From Pseudomonadota bacterium (GTDB lineage: Bacteria > Pseudomonadota > Alphaproteobacteria > Rhizobiales > Hyphomicrobiaceae), in contig JAEZRM010000093.1 of NCBI GenBank assembly GCA_023412805.1, positions 1-55,340 of the forward strand: a stretch of DNA of 55,340 nt, read 5' to 3'. Below the pieces are notes generated by a model. It saw only the letters and a list, made by a program, of their open reading frames with translations, made no database searches and was not told the DNA's origin. Shown here in pieces: positions 35,750-44,424 of the stretch. How positions within the stretch are numbered: the first letter of the stretch is position 1; every line of letters starts with the position of its first letter. A program made the position numbers and the translations under genes.

Positions 35750-37521
35750 AAATAGGCATCCCGATCGTAGAGGCGTAGCCTCTTCAAGTTCACGCTGTCG
35801 ACAAGGACACCGAGGCACTTTTGATGCACCTCAGGCCAGAGCTTGAGAGCGCTTCTTATCGCATACCGCGAGGCGCCTCCCCACTCGACCACCAGAACAA
35901 ACTGATCCACGAGGTGTGCCACCGCAGAGGCGTCGGCGCTCGCAAGCGAAGGAAGGTCGAGGATCACCCATTCCCACGACCCAGTACCATCGACAATGCG
36001 CGACAGATTGCGAGACATCTCCTCGATAGGATGAGGCGGGCGATCTGCCCCGAGCCAGATGGTCGTGAAGCGCAAGCGAGGTGCGATTTCGCTTGTATCC
36101 GCCCAGGGGCCCGCTGCGGGCGCATCCTGCGGACCGAAGAACCTGCAGAGGCTGTTGCTTCTTGTGTCGTCAGCGTCAATGAGCAGCACGGACGCTCCCG
36201 ACATCGAGAGCCGCAGGGCAAGGTTGCTGGCTACCGCCGACCTCCCCGCACTCGGATGTGCCGAACAGATGCCGATCACTTTCGGTGACCTGTCCCGTGC
36301 TCGGTGCATGATCTGGACGCTGAGCGACTTCATCGCCTCCGCGTAGCGCGACTTCGGATTGCGCTGCACGTGGTCGTAGCGCCCTCTTATACCGCCCCGC
36401 CTCGAACTGCGATCATCTGGAACTGGGACGAGCCCAAGATATGGTAAGCCGATATCGCGGGTGACATCGGCCGCAGAGCGCACTGTTCTGTCCCGGAGAT
36501 CTCTAAACAGCGCGAGACCAACGCCCACGCCCAGCCCGAGAAAGATGGAGATGGCCAGCAGCGGAACCTTCTTGGGATGTGTTGCATCGTTCGGTGCACG
36601 CGCGCGCGTAACGACACGCGCTTCATCGATTGGTAGCGATTCCTGCTCGATAGCCTGCTGATACCGAGTAAGAAAGGTTTGATACAGTTTGTTGTAGGTC
36701 TCGGATTCGCGCTCAAGGTCTCGCAGCTGAACCAGTATGCGGTTGCTTGCTGTTGGATCGGCGGTGGCACTCCCGTGACGCAGCTTTTGAATTTCTCCGT
36801 CCACCTTGAGCGATAACTGACGAATCTCCTCAAGGCGCGATCGCAACCATCCGGCTATGCGGTGCGACTGCTCTTCCCGTGCGTTGGCTTCATGTGCACG
36901 GTAAGCATCGACGAACGCATTCGCGATCTCTGCAGCCAGCACTGGGCTGGGCGAACTGTACTTGATCGAGATGACGTACGTCGCTCCGACGCGCTCCACC
37001 CTGAGGTTATCGGCGAGTGCCTCAAGAGCCAAGTCCCTAGGGGTGACAGTTGGGCTGTTTTCGTCAGCCTGCCCAACGAGAGTTCTCGCGGCATTCCGCA
37101 CGGAGTTCAGGGTCTGCCCCAGGAAGGATTTGGATTCGTAGAATTCTGGATCAGTATCGAGCTTGAGTTGGTCCAGCACGGCCGACAGAATAGTCTCGGA
37201 CCTGATCACTTCAGCTTGACTGTTTGCGGTGGTCTGGTCTGCCCCCTGCATCGACAGGCTGGCAATGTCCTCGTTCGGACGCGCCTTTCGGCTATCGAGA
37301 ACGATCGCCGCAGTTGCCGTATAGCGGGGCTTCTCAAGGGTCACATAGGTGCCGGCTACGGCAACGAAAGCCGCACACACGGCGAAGATGAGAAGCATCT
37401 GGCGCCAAAGAACGGCAATCAGTTCGGTGATACCGAAGCTCTGATTGTCTTCGACCGCCCGAAGCTCCACCACTTCGGGAGTGGGTTCGTCCGGAGCTAT
37501 TCGGGTCACTATCTGATCCAC
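35746..37521 (-). CDS. Polysaccharide co-polymerase with BY-kinase-like domain
   Basis: ExoP/Wzc-like inner-membrane protein controlling chain length and export. A Wzz domain starts with a membrane helix near residues 38-57 (MLLIFAVCAAFVAVAGTYV), followed by a periplasmic coiled-coil region. The second membrane helix follows the Pro-rich PKKVPLLAISIFLGLG. The cytoplasmic ATPase part has Walker A' VLLIDADD and a Walker B-like WVILDLP. Its Walker A is SAHPSAGRSAVAS, with Arg where BY-kinases have the catalytic Lys, and only two Tyr (YDRDAYF) occur at the C-terminus in place of a Tyr cluster. Kinase activity is therefore doubtful. It is convergent with GT2 and downstream of wzx. Confidence 0.88.
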   Translation of the reverse strand: MDQIVTRIAPDEPTPEVVELRAVEDNQSFGITELIAVLWRQMLLIFAVCAAFVAVAGTYVTLEKPRYTATAAIVLDSRKARPNEDIASLSMQGADQTTANSQAEVIRSETILSAVLDQLKLDTDPEFYESKSFLGQTLNSVRNAARTLVGQADENSPTVTPRDLALEALADNLRVERVGATYVISIKYSSPSPVLAAEIANAFVDAYRAHEANAREEQSHRIAGWLRSRLEEIRQLSLKVDGEIQKLRHGSATADPTASNRILVQLRDLERESETYNKLYQTFLTRYQQAIEQESLPIDEARVVTRARAPNDATHPKKVPLLAISIFLGLGVGVGLALFRDLRDRTVRSAADVTRDIGLPYLGLVPVPDDRSSRRGGIRGRYDHVQRNPKSRYAEAMKSLSVQIMHRARDRSPKVIGICSAHPSAGRSAVASNLALRLSMSGASVLLIDADDTRSNSLCRFFGPQDAPAAGPWADTSEIAPRLRFTTIWLGADRPPHPIEEMSRNLSRIVDGTGSWEWVILDLPSLASADASAVAHLVDQFVLVVEWGGASRYAIRSALKLWPEVHQKCLGVLVDSVNLKRLRLYDRDAYF

Positions 37522-37611
37522 TTTAGCGTTCCCCGCGACACGCGCTACAATATTCTGCGAGCTCAGATGGTTGCATCGCTTGCACAGTTTCGGACAAACC
37601 GTGCTCGCGGA

Positions 37612-38928
37612 TCAACTATGGCTGGTGGGCTCCGTGAAGTTGGGCTTTCCTCGGATCTCAAGCCTCTTGATCGATATCTCGATGATCGAGAGGATCAGCA
37701 GCACGCCGAGTTGGACCAATGCGATCGCCCAGATTGCACCATACGTTCCTAATGTTCGTTCCCCAACCCAGATGCCCAGCGTAACCGCAATTGCCGCAGC
37801 GCTGCGAACATAGAACAGCGGCCTGACCCTCCGCAGCACGATCAGCATGGTTTCTACAGGCTGGTTGAGGCACATGCAAAGGAACGACAGCGCAAGAATA
37901 CGAACAGCCGTCGAATGTTCAGTGTATCTCGGCCCGAACGCGAGGTCCAAAACGGCTGGTGCAAAGATGGCGACTGCTGCCAGATAGCCGCCGGCAAGGA
38001 CTAGCAGAAGCTTACGCGTCTCTGAGATGGATGAGTGGAGCCCCGGTACGCCGGCACTAGCCATCGCGCGCGCTGCACGGGGTTTATCGATCGAATCCAC
38101 TGCACTCACCATGCTGAATGCCGGGCTAACAACCGTCCGAGCCGCCCAGAATATCGCTGCGCTGGTTGGGCCGGCAAAGAGGCCTATGAGAACCACAGGA
38201 GCGACCGCATACAGATTGTAGGGGATGGATGTTGCTGATTGCCATGCCGCAAATTTCGCATGAGGTGTCCAAATTGCCCAAGCACTAGACAATGTGGACC
38301 CTTTAGGGCGAGCGATACAAAGGAACACGATGAAGCCCGACATCCCCGCTGCTGCAAAGGCGAGGCTTGCAATGTTCTCGGAGCCGAGGCATGAGCCAAG
38401 CGCAGCTGCAGCGATGCCTGCGGTAAGATATGTGGCCGAGATTGAGGTAACCGCGGTCATCCGCTCCTGCTGGTAGAGAACCCGTCGACCGTACTCGAAT
38501 GCGAGTAGCGGCGGCGTCGTCAGGAGCAAGTAGAAGGCCGCGTCGCTTATCCATGCGAAAGCGGGTGTGCCCGCCACGAAAATCCGTAAGACGAATGCGA
38601 AAAGTGCAAGCGAAGCTGTGGCTACGCTGAGGAAGACGACATTGGCGGTCCACCATGAGCGCTGGCAATTGTCGTCCTTTGTTATGGCGCTGCTTTCGAG
38701 AATATAGGGTAGCACAATGGCGGAACGGTGCACGTTGAAGACGAAATAGTAGGCGCCCATCATCATGCTGACCGACGCAAAGGTAAGCACGGAGAGGTAG
38801 CGGGCCAAGATGATGTTGATTGCAAGCGCAGACAAACCAAGCAGGGCCTGATCCACAAACGACATAGCGCGATCACGATATCGGCCAATCAGGGTGCCGA
38901 GTGCCGCCGATAACCACTGGGGCTTCAT
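37612..38928 (-). CDS. Polysaccharide flippase, Wzx-like
   Basis: Multi-pass membrane protein of the MATE/MVF (PST) superfamily with about 12 hydrophobic segments. It should flip the lipid-linked repeat unit across the inner membrane. The N-terminus shows SFVDQALLGLSALAINIILARYLS, the usual flippase start where a polytopic bundle follows a short cytoplasmic head. I prefer the ATG at 38928 (MKPQWLSAALG) to the frame start at 38982. The protein is 438 residues. It is located between the exoY-like and exoP-like genes on the same strand. Confidence 0.85.
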   Translation of the reverse strand: MKPQWLSAALGTLIGRYRDRAMSFVDQALLGLSALAINIILARYLSVLTFASVSMMMGAYYFVFNVHRSAIVLPYILESSAITKDDNCQRSWWTANVVFLSVATASLALFAFVLRIFVAGTPAFAWISDAAFYLLLTTPPLLAFEYGRRVLYQQERMTAVTSISATYLTAGIAAAALGSCLGSENIASLAFAAAGMSGFIVFLCIARPKGSTLSSAWAIWTPHAKFAAWQSATSIPYNLYAVAPVVLIGLFAGPTSAAIFWAARTVVSPAFSMVSAVDSIDKPRAARAMASAGVPGLHSSISETRKLLLVLAGGYLAAVAIFAPAVLDLAFGPRYTEHSTAVRILALSFLCMCLNQPVETMLIVLRRVRPLFYVRSAAAIAVTLGIWVGERTLGTYGAIWAIALVQLGVLLILSIIEISIKRLEIRGKPNFTEPTSHS

Positions 38929-39075
38929 AAGCGTCCTTAAGGCCGCTTCATCGCCCGCTCGGCGAGGAAAGCAAAGCACCATGTAATCGGGGCAGATCCT
39001 GTGTCGCTCTCAGCCGACTGTTGCAGTCCGTGCTTAGCACCAAATGACTCAGGCCGAGTGGCGCCTGTTGCCGCT

Positions 39076-39792
39076 CTATCGACTACCCTTCTGGAGGAGT
39101 ACGGCAGGTATAGTGCGCGCCAAAATAGCCAAGTCGCCAAGCAGGCTCCATTCTTCGGCATATTTGGCGTCGAGCGCGACCCGCTCTGCATACGAGCAGT
39201 CATTGCGTCCGCTTACCTGCCAAAGCCCGGTGATACCTGGAGGAACGGAGAAGCAATTCTCAAAGTGGGCTCCGTATCGGCCGATTTCGGACGTCACGAT
39301 TGGCCTCGGTCCAACCAAGCTCATCTCGCCACGCAGCACGTTGATCAGCTGCGGGAGTTCATCGAGACTACTCGCACGCAGAAAGCGACCAAGACATGTT
39401 ACGCGCGGATCGTCGACGAGCTTCTGAGTGTGCGCCCATTCTGCTCGAGCGCCCGCATGAGTACTCAGGTGAGCCTCCAGCACAGCATCCGCATCAACGA
39501 CCATTGTGCGGAACTTCAGGCACGCGAATGGCCGCCCCATTTTCCCCACTCTTCTATGCTTAATTAATATTGGTCGTCCATCAATCGCGCCAATAGCCAC
39601 TGCAATGAGTAGAAGCAGCGGCGCTAGGGCTATAAGAGCGAGGGAAGCAAGAGTCACATCCATTGCCCGTTTGACCATACGAGACAGCGAGTGCGGTCCG
39701 CTCTGAGCTGTGGATCTATTGGCAACCTTGAGTTGCGTTATGGGCCGATGATCGCGTAATGCTTGAGTTGGAAAATTTGCGTCGAGAGTCAT
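39076..39792 (-). CDS. Undecaprenyl-phosphate sugar-1-phosphate transferase, ExoY-like
   Basis: Initiating transferase that places the first sugar-1-phosphate on undecaprenyl phosphate. It is a short (238 residue) form with a single membrane helix (about residues 45-67, VTLASLALIALAPLLLLIAVAI) and the catalytic PGT domain. Conserved elements are CLKFRTMVVDAD, SSLDELPQLINVLRGEMSLVGPRP and GITGLWQVSGRND. It resembles ExoY, which uses UDP-galactose, but the substrate cannot be read. It is the first gene of the minus-strand set exoY-wzx-exoP. Confidence 0.93.
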   Translation of the reverse strand: MTLDANFPTQALRDHRPITQLKVANRSTAQSGPHSLSRMVKRAMDVTLASLALIALAPLLLLIAVAIGAIDGRPILIKHRRVGKMGRPFACLKFRTMVVDADAVLEAHLSTHAGARAEWAHTQKLVDDPRVTCLGRFLRASSLDELPQLINVLRGEMSLVGPRPIVTSEIGRYGAHFENCFSVPPGITGLWQVSGRNDCSYAERVALDAKYAEEWSLLGDLAILARTIPAVLLQKGSR

Positions 39793-39968
39793 TCGTCACC
39801 CATGACCTTGGTTCTCACAAAGTGATGCGACCGCGTGAATGTGAGCAGACAGCGCGCAATACAATGTTAACTATTTGCTAAGTCTCAGGCTGTAGGAAGT
39901 CAACCAAGCCCATATAGAGAAGTGTGGGCTTCGACTCAGGCTGCTTGTAGCTCGCGGGGTAGGCCAGA

Positions 39969-40175
39969 ATGCTCGTTCTATTCAGCCTCTTAGCGGTCGG
40001 CGTAAGCGCGATTGCCCTGCTTCTGCTCTGGCCAGACTTCGGCGCGAGCGCGCTGATCTTGGTGCCTTTGATCGCGAGCTGTGTCGTGTTGGCAACTGCT
40101 GCTGCTTCTTCAGGTATTTCCGCGATAACGTACCGCGATATAAGCAAATTTTGCTCACGGTCACGAGTGCCCTAG
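39969..40175 (+). CDS. Possible small two-helix membrane protein
   Basis: A 68-residue frame with two strongly hydrophobic segments: MLVLFSLLAVGVSAIALLLLW and ASALILVPLIASCVVLATAAA. It is divergent from the exoY-like gene and upstream of a gene-poor stretch. The ribosome site is weak. There is no homology I recognise, so it may be real or chance. Confidence 0.35.
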   Translation: MLVLFSLLAVGVSAIALLLLWPDFGASALILVPLIASCVVLATAAASSGISAITYRDISKFCSRSRVP

Positions 40176-41000
40176 TTGTCGGTCCCTTCGATCCGGGCTG
40201 CCTAGTTTGAAATTGGATCGCCCCATCCTGTTTCGCATGACGTTGGTGCCCGAGACGGCGTGAGGCTGGGCATCTAAAGGGCAGGACGGGCCGCTCCCTC
40301 TGTCTAGGGTCGGCTGAGCGCCAAGGTCGGTGCGGTCTGCGGGGGCTTCGGCTGGTAAGGCCATCGGCAATGGCTGAGCGCGCGCTCAACCTTGCTGGAT
40401 ATGCTCAATCCACATCCTCGACGCAGAAGGGGCTAAATACTCCTGCGTTCTCTGCTCTCCCTCCCGTCTCGTTGTCTTCTGCTGGCTCTCGATTGTCTGA
40501 TGCCACTGCAAGGCATCCGCAGTACGAGCGACATTCCTCTTCGCCAGCGGAGCCGCAGCGAAAGGCACCGCCACCGAGACTATACTCGCAGGCTTTGCCA
40601 GAGAGCCAGAGAAGTGCTGCATCATTCCCTGCGCGTTCACAGTGGCAGTACCGTGAGTCGCCTGCCGTCATCACAACCACACAGCCGCCACCGCAATCGC
40701 CATCCAATGAGGAACCCAAGCCACCACGGAAGCAGCTAGAGCGTGTGTAACCACCGCGAGGGCCGCAGCTAACAGACACGGCCATTGCGGCGCTTATCGT
40801 GAGGGCATCTCTAGTGAGCTATCCGGGGAACTGCGCGTGTCCCTACGATGTCGATAGGCGCGGGAGGACTTGCGCTCGGGAGGACGAAGCCACTTGTGCT
40901 ACGAGAGGGATGCCTGCGGGTATAGTCGCTGAGTGGCGACGGCGGAACAGGTAGGTGGCAAGTGCTAAACGTTGAAAGATCCTTGTAGAGTGGTGGCGGC
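40176..41000. other. Gene-poor stretch with two opposing unsupported frames
   Basis: The minus-strand frame 40405-40785 would encode a Cys/Gly-rich 126-residue protein; the plus-strand frame 40370-40750 encodes a Ser/Pro-rich one. Neither has a clear ribosome site or a recognisable domain, and at most one is likely real. No RNA or repeat was recognised. Confidence 0.35.
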
Positions 41001-41276
41001 ATGATGAGAACGTTGATCTTCGACCTCTCCTTGCGGCTTCGCGGCATCACCGACACGGAGGACGCACAGGCTGGGTTGTTGGAGCTGGATGCGGCACGAT
41101 GTATCGATAGGTCGACTGAGACGTTGGACCCGGAAGATTGGAATTTCATTCGGGTGGCTGATGAGGTCGCTGATGAAATGGTCGCTTGGCAAGATTGCGG
41201 ATCGCCCTCGATCGTCAGCCCGTTGAAGGACATGGCGGCGTGGAGACGATGGAAGGAGCGCATCCCGGATGGATGA
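41001..41276 (+). CDS. Hypothetical protein, first of a coupled pair
   Basis: A 91-residue, soluble, acidic protein (MMRTLIFDLSLRLRGITDTEDAQAGLL near the N-terminus). No domain is recognised. Its last codons overlap the start of the next gene by eight bases, and that next start has AAGGAG inside this gene, which supports both being translated. The start may be either of two adjacent ATG codons. Confidence 0.5.
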   Translation: MMRTLIFDLSLRLRGITDTEDAQAGLLELDAARCIDRSTETLDPEDWNFIRVADEVADEMVAWQDCGSPSIVSPLKDMAAWRRWKERIPDG

Positions 41277-41541
41277 CGACAGGCACATTCCACTAATCAA
41301 GCCAGCAAGATCAACGGAGAGGCGCGCGATTGGTCCTGAGGAGATCAGGAGACTGGTCGACAAGGCAGATAAGGAGCAGCTACGTGCGAAGTCACGTGCG
41401 ACAGCCATCATATCGGCATCCGTAGTGGCAGCTGCATTAGCTGCCGGGCTTCTGGCTCACGAAAACGCTATCGTCTCTGCTCTGGTGTTCTTTGGTGTTT
41501 GTTTGTTGTCAGTTCGCTTGTTGATGATGTGCGTTCGCTAG
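41269..41541 (+). CDS. Hypothetical membrane protein, second of a coupled pair
   Basis: A 90-residue protein with a charged N-terminal half (about 1-45, including RRLVDKADKEQLRAKS) and two hydrophobic segments at about 47-62 (ISASVVAAALAAGLLA) and 67-88. AAGGAG lies 11 bases ahead of the ATG. It overlaps the upstream gene by eight bases. The topology suggests a small inner-membrane protein; the function is unknown. Confidence 0.5.
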   Translation: MDDDRHIPLIKPARSTERRAIGPEEIRRLVDKADKEQLRAKSRATAIISASVVAAALAAGLLAHENAIVSALVFFGVCLLSVRLLMMCVR

Positions 41542-41632
41542 TGGCTGGAGCACAGTGTGCCTGCTTGTCTCGCCGTCTCATCGTGTCCCTCATCAGGATG
41601 ACGATGAGCTGCAAACTCTCCCTTCCGCAATC

Positions 41633-41803
41633 ACCTCAATCTGTCCGGTAGGTCCGTCGTGCCCTCCTCCGCCTGGCGGAGCACAAAGGCGATCTGAGCG
41701 TCCGAGAACCTCGACCGCTTCATCGGACTTCCTCCTCATGAGCCGAGGGCATCATAAGTGGAAAATTCCAGTTTCAGACTGTCCAACCTCCGGGGGCAGG
41801 TCA
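41633..41803 (-). mobile_element. Remnant of an IS3-family element (left end and orfA start)
   Basis: On the minus strand the piece begins with a plausible terminal inverted repeat starting TGACCTGCCCCCGG (ends at 41803). GAGGAGGAAGTCC and an ATG at 41723 follow, opening MKRSRFSDAQIAFVLRQAEE, the N-terminus of IS3-family OrfA. The frame loses similarity after about 23 codons and stops soon after. The rest of the element is missing, so this is a dead fragment. Confidence 0.75.
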
Positions 41804-42145
41804 TTCCCGTCCATTGGCTGCAGTAAGCTGCAGCCCGGTCAGGAATGCTCAGCCGACATCGTGCGCTCGGAATTCCCGCAAATGGCTGCTGCCATCTCAA
41901 AGTCGCCGCTGCTGAACGCGCGTTCAAAGGTGTTGGCTCAGTTCCGGTGATTGTGTTGCGCGCCGATTGAATTCTGGCTTGATGGTTCTGTGCTGGCACG
42001 TTGTCTCGCTAGCGACGCAGCCAGCATCCGCATCCGAGTGGGCAGGTGCGGTTCCCCCGGGAGATGGTCGGTTTCGAGATGGGCAACGTCATTCGTGGCG
42101 TCGTGCCGGCCATCTTCTGCCAATTTCATTCTGGAGTTTGGCGTG
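41804..42145. other. Unassigned stretch between IS remnant and SH3b gene
   Basis: A short palindrome GCTGCAG-TAA-GCTGCAGC lies near 41817-41834. No supported gene was found. It may be scar DNA from IS activity. Confidence 0.4.
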
Positions 42146-42475
42146 ATGCGGTGGCTGCTGGTGGCGGTGGGGCTGTTGTGGGGAGCCGGAGAGCTTCGTG
42201 CCGAGATCCACACCAGGAAATGGAGCCTCGGTACGGTCGCCGATTGGCGGTATGCGCTGGCGCCGATCGATATCCGGCTTGGGCCGAATGAGGCGACCTT
42301 GGTGGTGGCGCGCCTCGAGGGGATGGATCTTCTTCGCGTCTACGAAGTGAGTGGCGATGGCGATTGGGCTCGCGTGTTTGCGATGGGATATGACGCGGGA
42401 CTGGTGCGCGGGTGGGTGTTGCTGGGAGACCTTCTGCATCGCACCCGGCCGGTTCAGGGGGGGATCGGCAAGTGA
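42146..42475 (+). CDS. Small secreted SH3b-like protein
   Basis: A 109-residue exported protein. The signal peptide MRWLLVAVGLLWGAGELRAE is followed by a compact domain with the bacterial SH3 pattern: IDIRLGPNEATLVVARLEG, then VYEVSGDGDWARVFAM and RGWVLLGDLL. SH3b domains bind cell-wall peptides or proteins. The ATG at 42146 has CTGGAG upstream; the longer frame from 41951 lacks support. Its TGA overlaps the GTG start of the next gene (GTGA), so the two are probably translated together. Confidence 0.65.
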   Translation: MRWLLVAVGLLWGAGELRAEIHTRKWSLGTVADWRYALAPIDIRLGPNEATLVVARLEGMDLLRVYEVSGDGDWARVFAMGYDAGLVRGWVLLGDLLHRTRPVQGGIGK

Positions 42476-43878
42476 CCCGGATCACGTTCATGCATGCGGA
42501 TGATGTCGCGCATCAACGCGATCTGGGCCGGGAACTGGGCACGACGTATCAAATGCGCGGCGGGAACGTGCAGCCCTTCAACAGGGGCTTTCTCACGTGG
42601 GACTTTCCCCTCATGAGCTTGGATCTCTGGCATAGCCTCACCGGACCGTTTCTCAAAGCTGAAGCCGATGGCGAGATGGTGCAGGTTGGTGAATGCGTTG
42701 TGTCGGAGAAGCTCACCTTCACGATGGAGCTAAGCCTAGACGGCTTGATTGGCGAAGGGCTCTCGTGGATTGCGACTAAGGGTAACGATGGCCGGGAGGC
42801 GATGCCTGAATTTGTGGGCCCGTCGATGTTCCTGGAGGACTGCGTGGGGGCGGGCGGTCCGTTCGCGGTGGCCGGCATCGCCGGAGCGAGAACGGCAGCC
42901 GTGGCAGCGGGCAAAGGCACGTGTGCGGCGAGTGCCGGCTACAACTCCGTGTCGGCGGTGAAGGGGGAGGAAAGTTCGGCCGCGTCGGCCGGAAAGTGCG
43001 CGAGAAGCGTGGCGGCGGGACCGGATTGCATGGTTGCGGTCAGCGGGGTGGCCGGCAAAGCGGCAAGCGTCGGGGCGAATGCCAAAGCTGCCGTGGTCGG
43101 CGATATGGGCGAAGTGGAAAGCGAGGGTGAGGGTTCCGTTGCGGCGGCGATCGGCCGGACCGGCATGGGCAAGGTGGGTGAAGGTGGCTTGCTGGTACTT
43201 ATCCATTACAGCAAAGGCGGTGAACCCTTGCGGGCTGTTTCGGCCCGTGCGGGGCAGGGGGGCACGCTCAAGCCGGGCACGTGGTACCGGCTGGATGCGA
43301 ACGGCGCTTTCGAGGAAGCGCGGCTCTATCCCATGCGGATAAGCTCGCGGCGAGGCGACAAAGCCGCATCGTTTCGTCAGAGTGCATTTCGGCTTTCAGA
43401 TCCCCTTGCGATCTCGCCCGTTCGCAATCGATACAGGCTCTCGCAAAATGAGCGTGCGAGTTGCTGGCTTTCCGCTTTCATAGCCGCGCGCTATTATTTC
43501 CCCCGTCGATGGATCGGCCAACATCGCCAAGCGCGTGTCGGGATTGAGGATCGGCCATCGGACCCAGCTGAACTCCAGATCCCAGCCATGGCAGGCAGTG
43601 CGCACGGCCGTGAGCCGCGCCTCGTTCTCGAATGCGGCGTAGTGCCTACGATCTGGGGCAACCGCACGCCATTCATTGGCTGCAAAGGCATCCTGGAGCG
43701 TGACGTATTCGGTCGGGAGGCGTTCAATCGTCACGGTTTCATCGGCGCGAATGCCGGCCAGCGTGAAGATGACGGGTGTCGAAACCGGCGTAGCCTCCAG
43801 CATCGATCGAGCTGTCTCAAAATCTGGCGCAGTCTCGAACACGCGGCGAAGCAAATGAATCGGCTGAAGGAACTTTGA
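42472..43878 (+). CDS. Nonapeptide-repeat protein (DUF7666-like)
   Basis: A 468-residue frame from a GTG overlapping the upstream stop. The N-terminal 135 residues (GFLTWDFPLMSLDLWHSL, VSEKLTFTMELSLDGLIGEG) resemble the head of phage-linked proteins I know as DUF7666. Next comes a repeat of period nine (42883-43176), each unit opening with Gly. The block then closes with GQGGTLKPGTWYRLDANGAFEE, typical of that family. After about 43345 the frame reads on for 178 residues antisense to the neighbouring amidase gene, in basic, low-quality sequence. The true end may be lost, or the tail may be a junction artefact. Confidence 0.6.
   Translation: MTRITFMHADDVAHQRDLGRELGTTYQMRGGNVQPFNRGFLTWDFPLMSLDLWHSLTGPFLKAEADGEMVQVGECVVSEKLTFTMELSLDGLIGEGLSWIATKGNDGREAMPEFVGPSMFLEDCVGAGGPFAVAGIAGARTAAVAAGKGTCAASAGYNSVSAVKGEESSAASAGKCARSVAAGPDCMVAVSGVAGKAASVGANAKAAVVGDMGEVESEGEGSVAAAIGRTGMGKVGEGGLLVLIHYSKGGEPLRAVSARAGQGGTLKPGTWYRLDANGAFEEARLYPMRISSRRGDKAASFRQSAFRLSDPLAISPVRNRYRLSQNERASCWLSAFIAARYYFPRRWIGQHRQARVGIEDRPSDPAELQIPAMAGSAHGREPRLVLECGVVPTIWGNRTPFIGCKGILERDVFGREAFNRHGFIGANAGQREDDGCRNRRSLQHRSSCLKIWRSLEHAAKQMNRLKEL
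42883..43176 (+). repeat. Nonapeptide coding repeat, 11 units
   Basis: Eleven tandem 9-residue units, each beginning with Gly: GARTAAVAA, GKGTCAASA, GYNSVSAVK, GEESSAASA, GKCARSVAA, GPDCMVAVS, GVAGKAASV, GANAKAAVV, GDMGEVESE, GEGSVAAAI and a shortened GRTGMGKV. Small residues at fixed positions suggest a beta-solenoid. The DNA itself is diverged between units. Confidence 0.8.
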
Positions 43879-44424
43879 GCGCCAGATCGCGCCATGGGAC
43901 AGAAGGCGATCTAAGGCTTCGATGCCCAGTCGGCGAGGAAGTGACGGCTGATTGATGGCTGCGGCAAAGCGGCCGGGCGCTACGGCCTGGATAACGCCGG
44001 TGAATGCCGGCCAGGTGAATGATATCCAAGCGCCGAGCGGGTTCGCTATCCGCGCCGCCACGACATGGCGCCCGATGCCGCGAACCTCCCAGTCGAGCGT
44101 CCGCTGGAGCACCGCCGACCTCTTGTCGGCGGCGGGCCTTGCGGCGGTGGTGCACCCCCACTCGTATGACACATTGAGATAGTAGATGCCCGGTCGACCG
44201 GCGCGGTTGGCCAGTGCCTCGATTTCGGACAAGTAGGGCGAGCCGTTGCGCAACAACCATCGGCGCGAAAGCAAGTCCGCAACGCGGAGCGCGCGTTGTG
44301 ATACGTCGCCGGTCGCCGATTCAAGCAGCGCGAGAGCTCGACTGCCGATGCGCTCGGCAATAGCCATTGCGAAATCAGGTCCCACATTGCAGACGGGGAT
44401 ATTCGGAAGATTGCTCTGAGCCAT
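43396..44424 (-). CDS. Linear-amide C-N hydrolase (choloylglycine hydrolase/NAAA-like)
   Basis: Ntn-type amidohydrolase. The likely nucleophile Cys occurs in NVSYEWGCTTAARPAADK near residue 90, followed by RTLDWEVRG and ARIANPLGAWISFTWPAFTGVIQAVAPGRFAAAINQ, which match acid-ceramidase/NAAA-like and choloylglycine hydrolase proteins. No signal peptide is seen. Because the Cys is internal, an N-terminal stretch of about 90 residues would have to be cleaved off or be a domain as in acid ceramidase. It is divergent from an APC permease gene. The substrate could be an N-acyl amino acid or amide. Confidence 0.75.
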   Translation of the reverse strand: MAQSNLPNIPVCNVGPDFAMAIAERIGSRALALLESATGDVSQRALRVADLLSRRWLLRNGSPYLSEIEALANRAGRPGIYYLNVSYEWGCTTAARPAADKRSAVLQRTLDWEVRGIGRHVVAARIANPLGAWISFTWPAFTGVIQAVAPGRFAAAINQPSLPRRLGIEALDRLLSHGAIWRSKFLQPIHLLRRVFETAPDFETARSMLEATPVSTPVIFTLAGIRADETVTIERLPTEYVTLQDAFAANEWRAVAPDRRHYAAFENEARLTAVRTACHGWDLEFSWVRWPILNPDTRLAMLADPSTGEIIARGYESGKPATRTLILREPVSIANGRDRKGI

